A DNA stretch of 64,000 bases from Bacteroides faecium. Lineage in GTDB: Bacteria > Bacteroidota > Bacteroidia > Bacteroidales > Bacteroidaceae. Below the pieces are notes generated by a model. That model saw nothing but the letters and a program-made list of their open reading frames with translations, did no database searches and was not told the DNA's origin. Position 1 is the first letter of the stretch. The number at the start of each line of letters is the position of its first letter. Made by a program: the position numbers and the translations under genes. The stretch spans positions 1,736,001 through 1,800,000 of the forward strand of contig NZ_CP050831.1 in assembly GCF_012113595.1 (NCBI RefSeq). Direction: 5' to 3'. Positions 53,468 to 62,256 of the stretch are shown here, one piece after another.

Positions 53468-55261
53468 ATGAAGCATATGCAATCGCGTAAAATCTTATGG
53501 TTGTTTATTGGGTGTCTTTTCTTTAAGTTTATTTTATTTGATTTGGATTGGTGTCTGAATACCACCTTTTCATCATTCTCTTTTCCGCAAACTTATTTGG
53601 TTAAGTTTTTGTTGGCGGTTTTATTTGCAATACCTTTTCTTTACATACGTTCTCGATGGTATTTGGTTGTAATAGGTACTTTGGTTGATATTCTGTTGAT
53701 TGTTAATTTGATGTATTTTCGGACCTATTATACTTCAATTCCATGGGATAGCTATTTTCTTGCTGGCAATTTGGCTGATTTTACTGCAAGCGTGTTTGAT
53801 TCGCTCCGGTGGTCGGATTTGGGCTTTCCGTTGTTGACTATTTTGTTTCTGATATTGACTCGCAAACAGAATTTGGCAATATTGCTCAGAGAGCAAAAAA
53901 AACGAAGTTTTAAGTTCTTGATGTGGTGCGTCTGCATACCGTTAATATCATTAGGCGGAATTTTAGCTTACTATGGTGGATATAAGAAGGCTTACGATGC
54001 TTTGCTTACTGACTATCAGACTTGTGGTACTCCTATATATACGATTTTCGGTTCTCTTTATTATGAGCATATACAAGATAAGCCAGAGTATACTCCTCAG
54101 GTGAAAAAAGAAATAGAAGATTGGTTGAGTAAACAGCCGGTGAGGCAATCGCTTCCTTTTCAAATTGAGGCTCGTGATAACTGTATCATTATTTTGGCAG
54201 AATCTTTTGAAAGTTGGGTGTTGGAAAAAACTGTGGAAGGAAAAGAAATTACTCCTAACCTAAATCGTATGTTGAAAGAAGAGAATGTGCTTTATGCTCC
54301 TTATGTACAAACACAGGTTAAAGGAAGTCGCTCTATTGATGGACAGTTGTTGTTGCATACCGGACTTCTGCCAATAAATTATGGAGCTTATAGTGCTCGT
54401 TTTCCTCATCATACATATTATAGTATTGATAAGGCTTTTAAAGAAAAGTATGAAGGCGGTGGGACTTGTTGTTTGACTGTAGATAAGAAAGTTGTCTGGA
54501 ATGTTGCAATAGTTGCCCAGGATTTTGGCTATGATAAACTGTTGGACAAACCTTATTTTGTGTTGGATGAGAAAACGGGACCACGTCATCGTTTAGGAGA
54601 TTTGTCATTCCTTAGGCAGTGTGGGGAGAAATTGGCAACAGAAGAGTTATTTCCTACTGGCGGACATACTTTAGTTCAATGTGTTACTTATTCAGGACAT
54701 TCTCCATTTGTTATTCCAGAAGAAAGCAAGCGCATAAACTTTTCGGATAATTTGCCCGAGCGATTGAAAAATTATATGGTTGTGGCTAACTATACCGATT
54801 ATGCGATCGGACAGTTCATTTCTTTTTTGCGTTCACAAAAGAAATTTGAGAATACGATGATTGTAATAACTGGTGATCACGAAGGGTTTGGCTTAACAAG
54901 GAAGCCGCTTTATGAGCACCCTTTGGGAAAGAATATTATATCTCCAGAGCGTTTTACCCCACTTATTGTTTTAAATTCCCCGGTTCATCTGCGCTATGAA
55001 AAAGTAATGGGGCAGGTTGATATGTATCCGACATTGCTCGATTTGATCGGAGCGGATACTTATCCATGGAGGGGATTGGGACAGAGTATATTTTCGCCTG
55101 AGAAAAGAGCTTTTGCCATATCGCCTCAAATGGAAATTATAGGTGACACAGTTGGCGTCTCTGCAGCAGAAATTCACCATGCTAAAGATGCGTGGCGGAT
55201 ATCTGATTTAATCATTAGCTGTGATTATTTTGGGGAAGAGACGCTGCCGGAATTTAAATGA
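53468..55261 (+). CDS. LTA synthase-like membrane phosphotransferase
   Basis: A 597-residue inner-membrane enzyme with about five N-terminal transmembrane segments (residues 8-170) and an extracytoplasmic sulfatase-fold domain. The LtaS pattern is clear: IILAESFESW (Glu245, metal), KGSRSIDGQLLLHTGLLP around the nucleophile, TGDHEGFG and HSPF. Where Staphylococcus LtaS has Thr300 in GKTSDSE, this protein has Ser289. It would move a phosphoglycerol or phosphoethanolamine head group from a phospholipid onto the surface glycan. Because this is a diderm, classic lipoteichoic acid is not expected. It sits 18 bases after the GT4 gene. Confidence 0.85.
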   Translation: MKHMQSRKILWLFIGCLFFKFILFDLDWCLNTTFSSFSFPQTYLVKFLLAVLFAIPFLYIRSRWYLVVIGTLVDILLIVNLMYFRTYYTSIPWDSYFLAGNLADFTASVFDSLRWSDLGFPLLTILFLILTRKQNLAILLREQKKRSFKFLMWCVCIPLISLGGILAYYGGYKKAYDALLTDYQTCGTPIYTIFGSLYYEHIQDKPEYTPQVKKEIEDWLSKQPVRQSLPFQIEARDNCIIILAESFESWVLEKTVEGKEITPNLNRMLKEENVLYAPYVQTQVKGSRSIDGQLLLHTGLLPINYGAYSARFPHHTYYSIDKAFKEKYEGGGTCCLTVDKKVVWNVAIVAQDFGYDKLLDKPYFVLDEKTGPRHRLGDLSFLRQCGEKLATEELFPTGGHTLVQCVTYSGHSPFVIPEESKRINFSDNLPERLKNYMVVANYTDYAIGQFISFLRSQKKFENTMIVITGDHEGFGLTRKPLYEHPLGKNIISPERFTPLIVLNSPVHLRYEKVMGQVDMYPTLLDLIGADTYPWRGLGQSIFSPEKRAFAISPQMEIIGDTVGVSAAEIHHAKDAWRISDLIISCDYFGEETLPEFK

Positions 55262-55319
55262 TGTCGATAAAAGAAGAAGATAAATTCGTATCTTTTTCTT
55301 AAAGGTAGAAGAATTGTAT

Positions 55320-55327
55320 TACATTTG
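55320..55327 (+). promoter_or_regulatory. Internal promoter box before the InaA-type kinase gene
   Basis: TACATTTG fits TAnnTTTG, 29 bases before the start at 55357. It likely starts a transcript covering the phospho-substituent genes. Confidence 0.5.
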
Positions 55328-55356
55328 TACGGTGTATCCTATTTATAAAGTGAAGT

Positions 55357-56100
55357 ATGAAAATAGTAGTAAATCCTACATATGAGTATTTGCGTAGATT
55401 TATAGAACATATTCCAAGCTCTTTTGAAAAGGAAGGTCGGGTTATCTATTCCGGGAGAAACCTTATCAAGGTGATGGAAGTGGACGGAATAGAGATAAAT
55501 GTGAAGCGTTATGGAATTCCGGCTTTTGTAAATCGGGTCGTTTATTCATTCTTTCGTGTTCCTAAAGGAAGACGTGCTTTTGAATATCCTCAAATGTTAC
55601 TACAAAAAGGTTTTGAAACACCGGTGCCTATTGCATATATAGAACAAAGAAGATGTGGATTAATAGATTATTCCTATTTTGTTAGTATGCAGTCTCCTTA
55701 TCAGAGAAATTTTTATGAGTTCGGCAATGCGGATGTAGAGCATTGTAAAGATGTGGTCATAGCGTTTGCGCGTTATACGGCTAAATTACACCAGGCTGGT
55801 ATTATGCATCGTGATTATTCTCCAGGCAATATTTTATTTGATAAGATTAATGGTGAATATCATTTTATGTTGGTTGATATTAATAGGATGAGTTTTGGAA
55901 AGATAAGTGTGGAGATGGGGTGTGCGAATTTTGCCCGTTTATGGGGTCAAAAGGCTTTCTTTAGGTTGCTGGCAAAAGAGTATGCGCAGGCACGTCATGC
56001 TGATGAGACATATTGTGTAGAACGTGTATTGTCTTGTCGGAAGAAATTTTGGACTTATTTTGCAAAGAAACATACGGTTAAATATAATTTGGAGTTATAG
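55357..56100 (+). CDS. InaA/Kdo-kinase family LPS kinase
   Basis: A 247-residue protein-kinase-fold enzyme of the lipopolysaccharide kinase (WaaP/KdkA/InaA) group. A nucleotide-binding lobe includes VKRYGIPAFVNRVVYSFF. The catalytic loop is IMHRDYSPGNILFD (HRD aspartate and the Asn metal ligand), and FMLVDINRM holds the DFG-equivalent aspartate. It would phosphorylate Kdo or a core heptose at the inner membrane. A four-base gap separates it from the next gene, so they are coupled. Confidence 0.88.
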   Translation: MKIVVNPTYEYLRRFIEHIPSSFEKEGRVIYSGRNLIKVMEVDGIEINVKRYGIPAFVNRVVYSFFRVPKGRRAFEYPQMLLQKGFETPVPIAYIEQRRCGLIDYSYFVSMQSPYQRNFYEFGNADVEHCKDVVIAFARYTAKLHQAGIMHRDYSPGNILFDKINGEYHFMLVDINRMSFGKISVEMGCANFARLWGQKAFFRLLAKEYAQARHADETYCVERVLSCRKKFWTYFAKKHTVKYNLEL

Positions 56101-56104
56101 AAAT

Positions 56105-57157
56105 ATGCGTATTGTATTGTTTTGTGAAAACAAATATGCTATTGATATATTATATCCGATTTATCAAGAAGCAATGAAGTCGGCAGAGAACCAATTATTA
56201 TGGTATGTTCATTTGCCGAAGATTCCTGTATTTCCATTACAGGAGGAAGTAAATTATACGAGTTCTATGCAGGCAGTATATGATTTTTCTCCTGAAGCGA
56301 TATTTGTTCCTGGTAATATTGTGCCCTATTATTTGCCTGGGGTGAAGATACAGGTTTTCCATGGCTATGCTGCCGAGAAGAAAGATCATTGGGTTATCCG
56401 TCGATATTTTGATACATATTTCACGCAAGGACCGTTTTTTACCAAAAAGTTTAAAGAATTGTCTGTAAAATATGGCGATTTTGAGGTTGTCGAGACCGGA
56501 TGGCCCAAACAAGACTGGATTAAATCCCATTGGCATGATTTTGATATTGAGCGCGAAGAATTGTTAAAAAGGCATGGTAAAACACAAATAGTCTTGTATG
56601 CACCTACGTTTTCACCATCTTTAACATCTATCCCTGCATTAAAAGAAGCTTTGTTGCATTTAGTAAAAATGAGGAATATTGTCCTCCTATTAAAATTTCA
56701 TCCATTGACTCGTAAAGAATGGGTTGATGAATATAAGGAATTGGCAGAGCAAGAAGAACATATTGTGTGGGTAGATGGTTTTAATGTCACTAAATATCAG
56801 TTAATGGCTGATGTGATGATAAGTGATACTTCTTCTACTGTATATGAATTTCTGCTTCTAGGACGTCCGGTTATAACTTATCGCACAATTGCGAAAGAGA
56901 TTTATTGGACAAATATTACGGAGGTTGGCCAGTTGTTGGAGGCATTTGACCATACCTTATATGATGAAGAAAATATAGCAAGGCGGCGCTGGGTTGTGGA
57001 TAACTATGACCCTTATTTGGATGGAATGGTTTGTAAGCGGATGTTGGTTGCCGCCGCAGATTACATTCGTAGGCACGGTGTACCTAAGAAACGTAAGTTG
57101 AATTTATGGAGAAGATACACTAGTATTAAAAGATTTGGCAGGATAAAGAAGAGGTGA
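56105..57157 (+). CDS. CDP-glycerol glycerophosphotransferase (TagF/TagB) family protein
   Basis: A 350-residue GT-B-like enzyme that transfers a phospho-polyol from a CDP-activated donor. The start at 56105 (MRIVLFCENKYA) is chosen; the longer frame from 56024 overlaps the kinase gene. Family residues are IQVFHGYAAEKKDHW (first catalytic His region), YFTQGPFFTKKF, VLYAPTFSPSL, LLKFHPLTRKEW (second His) and ISDTSSTVYEFLLLGRPVI. In Gram-positives these enzymes build wall teichoic acid; here one stands in a lipooligosaccharide cluster next to a cytidylyltransferase that could supply its donor. Confidence 0.87.
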   Translation: MRIVLFCENKYAIDILYPIYQEAMKSAENQLLWYVHLPKIPVFPLQEEVNYTSSMQAVYDFSPEAIFVPGNIVPYYLPGVKIQVFHGYAAEKKDHWVIRRYFDTYFTQGPFFTKKFKELSVKYGDFEVVETGWPKQDWIKSHWHDFDIEREELLKRHGKTQIVLYAPTFSPSLTSIPALKEALLHLVKMRNIVLLLKFHPLTRKEWVDEYKELAEQEEHIVWVDGFNVTKYQLMADVMISDTSSTVYEFLLLGRPVITYRTIAKEIYWTNITEVGQLLEAFDHTLYDEENIARRRWVVDNYDPYLDGMVCKRMLVAAADYIRRHGVPKKRKLNLWRRYTSIKRFGRIKKR

Positions 57158-57195
57158 ATGGGAGAAAGATGTTGAATAAATTAATTAAGTAAACT

Positions 57196-58233
57196 ATGAG
57201 GTCATACGTTTTTCCGGGAAATATAGAAGACTCAATCCTTCAGATTGGAGGTAAGCCTTTTCCTTATATGCGTACAGAGCAATTCTCTGAACTTGTGAAA
57301 GATTCAGAGAAAATGCTTTTGGATTTGATGCACTGTCCAAGTGGTCGTGTGATTTTCTATACGGCTTCAGGAACAGGTGCTATGGATGCTGTAGTGGCGA
57401 ATTATGTTTCTCAATGCAAGAAAGCATTTATTATAGCTGGCGGTTCTTTTGGTTATCGTTGGAAAAGTCTTTGTGAGTATTACCATTGCCCGAATGAAGT
57501 CTTTGCGGTACCTTTTGCTCAGGATATTGACTATGCGCAATTGGAAGAGGCCGTTGCGGCTTCACGACCCGATGTGTTCTTGTGCCAGCACCATGAAACA
57601 TCTACCGGGCAACTTTATAATATAGAGAGAATCTCAGAGATTTGTAAGAAATACGGTGTTTCTTTGGTTGTGGATGCTATTAGTTCTTTCCTCTCTGACG
57701 AATTGGATATGGAAGTATTGGGCATTGATATTTGCATTACCAGTAGTCAAAAGGGGTTAAATATAGCTCCAGGACTATCTTTCCTGTTTTTATCCCCAAA
57801 AATACTCGAGACTACTTTTGCACACAGATCCTATTATTTCGATTTTGCAGAAAATTTAAAAAATCTTGAACGTGGTCAGACGCCTTACAGTCCGGCCACT
57901 ACTATATTTCTTCAGTTGCATGCTCGTTTGAAGATAGATATATCACTTGGCGTCCAGCAAATAATAGCTTCTGTACGCTCAAGAGCTCTTTATTTTCGTA
58001 GTTTGTGCAAACAGAATGGTTGGGAAATGCCAGTAGAAGTTCCTTCCAATTGTATAACTGGTTTTTTTGTGAGAAAAAACGGGGATATTCTTTTTAAGGA
58101 GTTGTTAAAACAAGATATCTATATTATGCCTGGAGGTACTCCCGGTTATTTTCGGGTGTCTCATCTTGGTGTTCAAACCACAGAGGATTTGGATGATTTG
58201 GCTAATCGTATTAAAGATATTGAGAACCGTTAA
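57196..58233 (+). CDS. Class V PLP aminotransferase (PhnW/alanine-glyoxylate type)
   Basis: A 345-residue fold-type I PLP enzyme. It starts near VFPGNIEDSI and has the substrate/cofactor glycine loop YTASGTGAMDA. HHETSTGQLYNI and LVVDAISSFLSDE (the PLP-ring Asp) follow. The Schiff-base lysine is in TSSQKGLNIAPGLSF. The nearest known activities are 2-aminoethylphosphonate:pyruvate, alanine:glyoxylate and serine:pyruvate transamination. Placed between a CDP-type transferase and a cytidylyltransferase, it most likely makes an amine-bearing phospho-compound for activation. No phosphoenolpyruvate mutase or phosphonopyruvate decarboxylase is in the window, so the phosphonate route is unproven. Confidence 0.85.
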   Translation: MRSYVFPGNIEDSILQIGGKPFPYMRTEQFSELVKDSEKMLLDLMHCPSGRVIFYTASGTGAMDAVVANYVSQCKKAFIIAGGSFGYRWKSLCEYYHCPNEVFAVPFAQDIDYAQLEEAVAASRPDVFLCQHHETSTGQLYNIERISEICKKYGVSLVVDAISSFLSDELDMEVLGIDICITSSQKGLNIAPGLSFLFLSPKILETTFAHRSYYFDFAENLKNLERGQTPYSPATTIFLQLHARLKIDISLGVQQIIASVRSRALYFRSLCKQNGWEMPVEVPSNCITGFFVRKNGDILFKELLKQDIYIMPGGTPGYFRVSHLGVQTTEDLDDLANRIKDIENR

Positions 58234-58244
58234 ATCTATATAGT

Positions 58245-58739
58245 ATGGAAGAAAAGAAGATAAGAGTATTTACATCAGGCAGTTTTGATTTGTTTCATAT
58301 CGGACATCTCAATATTTTGGAACGGTCGGCTACATTGGGCGATGAACTTATAGTGGGTGTAAGTACAGATGAGCTCATACAACATTATAAAGGAATGCCG
58401 CCGATTATTCCTTTTGAACAACGGATACGGATTGTGTCCTCTCTTAAATGCGTAACCAAAGTAGTTAAGCAGGTAAAGTTGACGGAAGTTGCACAATTGA
58501 AAGAAGAAGATATAGATATTGTAACGATAGGTGATGATTGGGAAAATAAATATTTAGAAGGACTAGAATGGATGAAACAGCAACCAGGAAAGGAAGTTGT
58601 GTATTTTCCATATACTCCGGGTGTTAGTACGACAGATATTAAGAAGAGAATTATAGAGAGTACAAATGAGATTATTGCTGCTGCATTGCAGCGTGAGGCT
58701 GAGTTGGATTATAATTGGCCGGAAGATGAACAGAAATAG
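58245..58739 (+). CDS. TagD-like cytidylyltransferase
   Basis: A 164-residue nucleotidyltransferase of the glycerol-3-phosphate / ethanolamine-phosphate cytidylyltransferase group. The HxGH motif is FHIGHLNIL after FTSGSFDL, and the second signature is VSTTDIKKRI (usual ISSTxIxxRI). The acceptor-side glycerol site residues are not clearly those of TagD. It would form a CDP-activated compound from CTP, presumably the donor for the transferase at 56105. It lies 11 bases after the aminotransferase gene. Confidence 0.88.
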   Translation: MEEKKIRVFTSGSFDLFHIGHLNILERSATLGDELIVGVSTDELIQHYKGMPPIIPFEQRIRIVSSLKCVTKVVKQVKLTEVAQLKEEDIDIVTIGDDWENKYLEGLEWMKQQPGKEVVYFPYTPGVSTTDIKKRIIESTNEIIAAALQREAELDYNWPEDEQK

Positions 58740-58766
58740 TGAAAGTTTAATTTAAATCTTAATGAA

Positions 58767-59561
58767 ATGTTAGTCTCATTATTAATATCCACATATAATT
58801 GGAAAGAGGCATTGTCTCTTTGTCTTTATAGTGCTTTTGCTCAAACGGTGAAACCTTATGAGATTCTGATTGCAGATGATGGTTCCCGTGATGATACAAG
58901 GCAGCTTATAGATAAGATGAGGGAGAAGACGGATATTCCGATAGTGCATATATGGCATGAAGATAAAGGTTTCCGTCTCTCTGCTATTCGCAACCGTTCT
59001 ATAGAAAAAGCCAAGGGGGATTACATTATCCAGATTGATGGAGACATAATTTTGGATAGGAATTTCATTTCTGATCACTTGGAATTGGCTGAAAAAGGTT
59101 ATTTTGTTTGTGGTAGCCGCGTACTTTTAGGAAAAATGTATACTGCTCGTCTTTTGAGAGGAGTGGAAAGATATCCTGCCACGCTCAAACAAGATTTAAG
59201 GTTTATGTTAAATGGTTTTCGTTCCCGTATCCTCCGACATTACTTAGCAGATCGATACGCTAAACACAGTATGTTGAGCATAAGGGGATGTAATATGGCT
59301 TTTTGGAAAGGAGATTTATTGCGAGTGAATGGATATAATGAGGCACTGGAGATGTGGGGACAGGAAGATGTGGAGATCTCTTATCGGTTGATTCATGCAG
59401 GTGTTCAGAAAAAGCAATTGAAGATGGGAGGAGTGCAGTTTCATCTTTATCACAAATTTGCTTCTAGAGAAAATTTGGAATATCATGAGAAAGTGTTGCA
59501 AAAAGTTATAGACGAAAAAGCTATTTGGTGTGAGAATGGGATACTAAAAAGAAATTCTTAA
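58767..59561 (+). CDS. GT2 glycosyltransferase with galactosyltransferase C-terminal region
   Basis: A 264-residue GT-A enzyme. The N-terminal family 2 part shows LLISTYNWKEALSLCLYSA, ILIADDGSRDDT and the metal motif IQIDGDIILD. After a linker, IRGCNMAFWKGDLLRVNGYN and MWGQEDVEISYRL form the Glyco_transf_7C-type acceptor region found in chondroitin-polymerase-like enzymes. Soluble or peripheral. Donor and acceptor unknown. Confidence 0.9.
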   Translation: MLVSLLISTYNWKEALSLCLYSAFAQTVKPYEILIADDGSRDDTRQLIDKMREKTDIPIVHIWHEDKGFRLSAIRNRSIEKAKGDYIIQIDGDIILDRNFISDHLELAEKGYFVCGSRVLLGKMYTARLLRGVERYPATLKQDLRFMLNGFRSRILRHYLADRYAKHSMLSIRGCNMAFWKGDLLRVNGYNEALEMWGQEDVEISYRLIHAGVQKKQLKMGGVQFHLYHKFASRENLEYHEKVLQKVIDEKAIWCENGILKRNS

Positions 59562-59573
59562 TTTAAATTATTA

Positions 59574-60557
59574 ATGAAAGTACCTCTGATAAGTGTAATT
59601 ATTCCAGTTTATAATGTTGAACAGTATTTGCACCAATGTTTGGAATCTGTTATTGGGCAAACTTATAAGAACCTGGAGATAATTTTGATAGATGATGGTT
59701 CTACGGATAATTCTCCAAGAATTTGCGATGATTTTGCGGCTAAAGATAAAAGGATAGTGGTTATACATCAGCATAATGCAGGCTTAAGTAGCGCTCGCAA
59801 TGTAGGCTTGGATATGATGACAGGCGACTATGTTAGTTTTGTGGATAGCGATGATTGGATTGAGAAAGATATGTTTGCCACATTATTAACAGTCTTGGAA
59901 GGAGAAGAAGATACCGAAATTGTAGTTTGTTCGTATTATTGGGTACGTGGCGAACGTTGTATGCCTGTTGATAATTCAGGGAAAAAAGTTATTTATACTA
60001 GGGAAGATGCATTGAAAGAACTGTTTCGTGATAAAATAATAAGGAATTATGTTTGTGATAAATTTTATAGACGAGAGCTTTTTAAAGATATAAGGTTTCC
60101 TGTAGGTCGATTTTATGAAGATATAGCGGTTACATATAAGATTTTTGATAAGATTAATAAACTTATTTTGGTGGGTATTCCTAAATATTATTATCGAATT
60201 CATGAAGATAGTATTGTTGCCAAGGAAAATCCAATGAAAGGATACCATTTCTTTTTAGGAATGTATGAACAAGCTTGCTTCGGGATAAGAGAGAATTTGT
60301 TTGCTAAAGGATACTCTACTATTGTAAAAACAGGTATACATTTGATTAATCATATTATTGCTTTAGATTATTCATGTGATGTAGCTGAAGTATTGAAGAA
60401 TACCCTACTTATATTACATAAGTATGATACTTATGGGGTTAGAGAATTAGGCTTTGGTGTTTGTTTTAGACGCTATCTGATTTATCATTTTTTTACACCA
60501 TATTGTTGGTGTTATAAGCAATATAGAAAAATGTTTAAGCGTAGAGGTCGGGGGTGA
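59574..60557 (+). CDS. GT2 family glycosyltransferase
   Basis: A 327-residue GT-A enzyme, cytoplasmic side. VSVIIPVYN-type start (LISVIIPVYNVEQYLHQCL), EIILIDDGSTDNSP, NAGLSSARNVGLD and the DxD-type FVDSDDWIE are all intact. The C-terminal 120 residues are basic and helical, probably membrane-associated. It follows the previous GT2 gene by 12 bases and has visibly AT-rich codon use. Confidence 0.92.
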   Translation: MKVPLISVIIPVYNVEQYLHQCLESVIGQTYKNLEIILIDDGSTDNSPRICDDFAAKDKRIVVIHQHNAGLSSARNVGLDMMTGDYVSFVDSDDWIEKDMFATLLTVLEGEEDTEIVVCSYYWVRGERCMPVDNSGKKVIYTREDALKELFRDKIIRNYVCDKFYRRELFKDIRFPVGRFYEDIAVTYKIFDKINKLILVGIPKYYYRIHEDSIVAKENPMKGYHFFLGMYEQACFGIRENLFAKGYSTIVKTGIHLINHIIALDYSCDVAEVLKNTLLILHKYDTYGVRELGFGVCFRRYLIYHFFTPYCWCYKQYRKMFKRRGRG

Positions 60558-60596
60558 TAGGAGAATAGTATATAGATAAATTAATATAAAATAGAT

Positions 60597-61328
60597 ATGA
60601 TACCTAAAATTATTCATTACTGTTGGTTGAGTGGTGATCCTTTTCCGAAGGACGTTCAAGATTGTATAGATACTTGGAAGAAGCATCTCCCTGATTATGA
60701 GTTTAAGCTATGGGATCTCTCATGTTTTGATATTGAGTCCTCTCGATGGGTTAAAGAGGCTTATATGTTTCGTAAATATGCATTTGCTGCTGATTATATC
60801 CGCATCTACGCTTTGTATAATTATGGGGGGATTTATTTGGACAGTGATGTGGAAGTTCTAAAGTCATATAACGATTTGTTGCATCTTCCTTATTTCATAG
60901 GACGTGAAAGAACAGATGAGGAAGGGGAAGTTGCAATAGAGGCGGCTACCTTGGGGTTTGAGAAAGGGCATCCATTGTTGAAAGATATATTAAGCTACTA
61001 TGACAGGCGGAAATTTCATCTTAAAGGAAGGAAATTCGATGTTCGTACTCTTCCGTACATAATGTTAATACATATTCAGAAAAACTATATGTGGAAGCGG
61101 GTTAAGTCTGTTGACGACTTTGATTATGATGAGTCTATAATCTCTCTTCTTCCGGAAGACTACTTTAGTCCTAAGACTTGGTGGAATCAAGATTTAAAAG
61201 TAACGTCTAATACATATTCAATTCATCATTTTGCTGGTGAATGGAAGAAGAAAAAGAGATGGGCTGATCGAATGAGAGCTTGGCGTTTTCGTTTTTTGGG
61301 TTTGTTTATGGACAAATATAAAATATAA
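60597..61328 (+). CDS. GT32-type glycosyltransferase (DXD sugar-binding region)
   Basis: A 243-residue glycosyltransferase of the Gly_transf_sug/GT32 group, similar to capsular polysaccharide enzymes. PKIIHYCWLSGDPFP opens the protein, and AFAADYIRIYALYNYGGIYLDSDVEV holds the DXD metal site. A C-terminal SIHHFAGEWKKKKRW motif is typical. Its stop codon overlaps the ATG of the GT8 gene, so they are translationally coupled. Confidence 0.9.
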   Translation: MIPKIIHYCWLSGDPFPKDVQDCIDTWKKHLPDYEFKLWDLSCFDIESSRWVKEAYMFRKYAFAADYIRIYALYNYGGIYLDSDVEVLKSYNDLLHLPYFIGRERTDEEGEVAIEAATLGFEKGHPLLKDILSYYDRRKFHLKGRKFDVRTLPYIMLIHIQKNYMWKRVKSVDDFDYDESIISLLPEDYFSPKTWWNQDLKVTSNTYSIHHFAGEWKKKKRWADRMRAWRFRFLGLFMDKYKI

Positions 61329-62239
61329 TGAATATAGTTTGTTCTATAGATAATAATTATGTACAACATTGCGGTGTTATGTTGCTCTCTTTTTTTGAAA
61401 ACAATAAGGGAAGTAATCATTGTGTTTATTTGTTGACAGAAGGGCTTGCTGAAGAGAATAAAAAATGTATTCAGGATTTGGTTGAATCATATAATGGAAG
61501 TTTCTTCTACTATCTTGTTGATCATAAGGCACTCACTTTATTCCCAATTCGGGTGCAAGATCACTTAACTATTGCAACATATTATCGTTTATTGATGGCC
61601 GATATTCTTCCTGTGCATTTGGATAAGGTTATATATTTGGATTGTGATATTGTTATTAATGACTCTGTTCAGGAATTGTGGAATACTTCATTAGATGGGT
61701 ATGCTTTAGCTGCGGTTGAAGAACTGGGATGCTCATTGCCAGATGTTTATGAGCGGCTTGGATATGATGAAAAATATGGTTATTTTAATGCAGGGGTATT
61801 GCTCGTAAATCTAGCATATTGGAGAGAATTTTCTTTAACGAAACGTTTTTTTGAATATGTGGCCGGAAACTCCATAAAATTAAAGTCGCATGATCAAGAT
61901 GTTTTGAATGCTTTGTTGCATGATAAGTGTTTGCATATCCCTTATAAATGGAATGTTGAAGAAGCTTTCTATCATTATTCGGTAATAAAAAGATTAAAGT
62001 TTAATCCAGAATTATCGTTTGTTTTACGTCATCCTAGTGTTTTGCATTACACGTGGAAGCCTAAGCCTTGGGAATCTTCTTGTAACCATCCATTTAGAAT
62101 AAATTATTTTGTTTATTTGCAAAAACTAGGAAAATCGACTTTTACGTTTAAAGAAAGATTGATGGCTTCTATAGATAAATATATCTTTTGTTTTTTGCTA
62201 AGAATAAAAATGAGAGGTCACCAATATTATAAACTATGA
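61328..62239 (+). CDS. GT8 family glycosyltransferase
   Basis: A 303-residue retaining GT-A enzyme of the LPS galactosyl/glucosyltransferase (WaaI/WaaJ, LgtC) family. The N-terminus IVCSIDNNYVQHCGVMLLS is typical. DKVIYLDCDIVI carries the DXD motif, and GYFNAGVLLVNLAYWRE, KSHDQDVLNALLHDK and VLHYTWKPKPW follow. It overlaps the previous stop by one base. It likely adds an outer-core hexose. Confidence 0.92.
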   Translation: MNIVCSIDNNYVQHCGVMLLSFFENNKGSNHCVYLLTEGLAEENKKCIQDLVESYNGSFFYYLVDHKALTLFPIRVQDHLTIATYYRLLMADILPVHLDKVIYLDCDIVINDSVQELWNTSLDGYALAAVEELGCSLPDVYERLGYDEKYGYFNAGVLLVNLAYWREFSLTKRFFEYVAGNSIKLKSHDQDVLNALLHDKCLHIPYKWNVEEAFYHYSVIKRLKFNPELSFVLRHPSVLHYTWKPKPWESSCNHPFRINYFVYLQKLGKSTFTFKERLMASIDKYIFCFLLRIKMRGHQYYKL

Positions 62240-62256
62240 TTCTAATAACTTGAAGC

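Noticed and set aside
53468..55261. Evidence of a Gram-positive host because of LtaS- and TagF-like proteins
   Set aside because: SusC/SusD outer-membrane systems, an RND adaptor and LPS-type genes in the same contig show a diderm Bacteroides; the two proteins are better read as glycan phospho-decorators.
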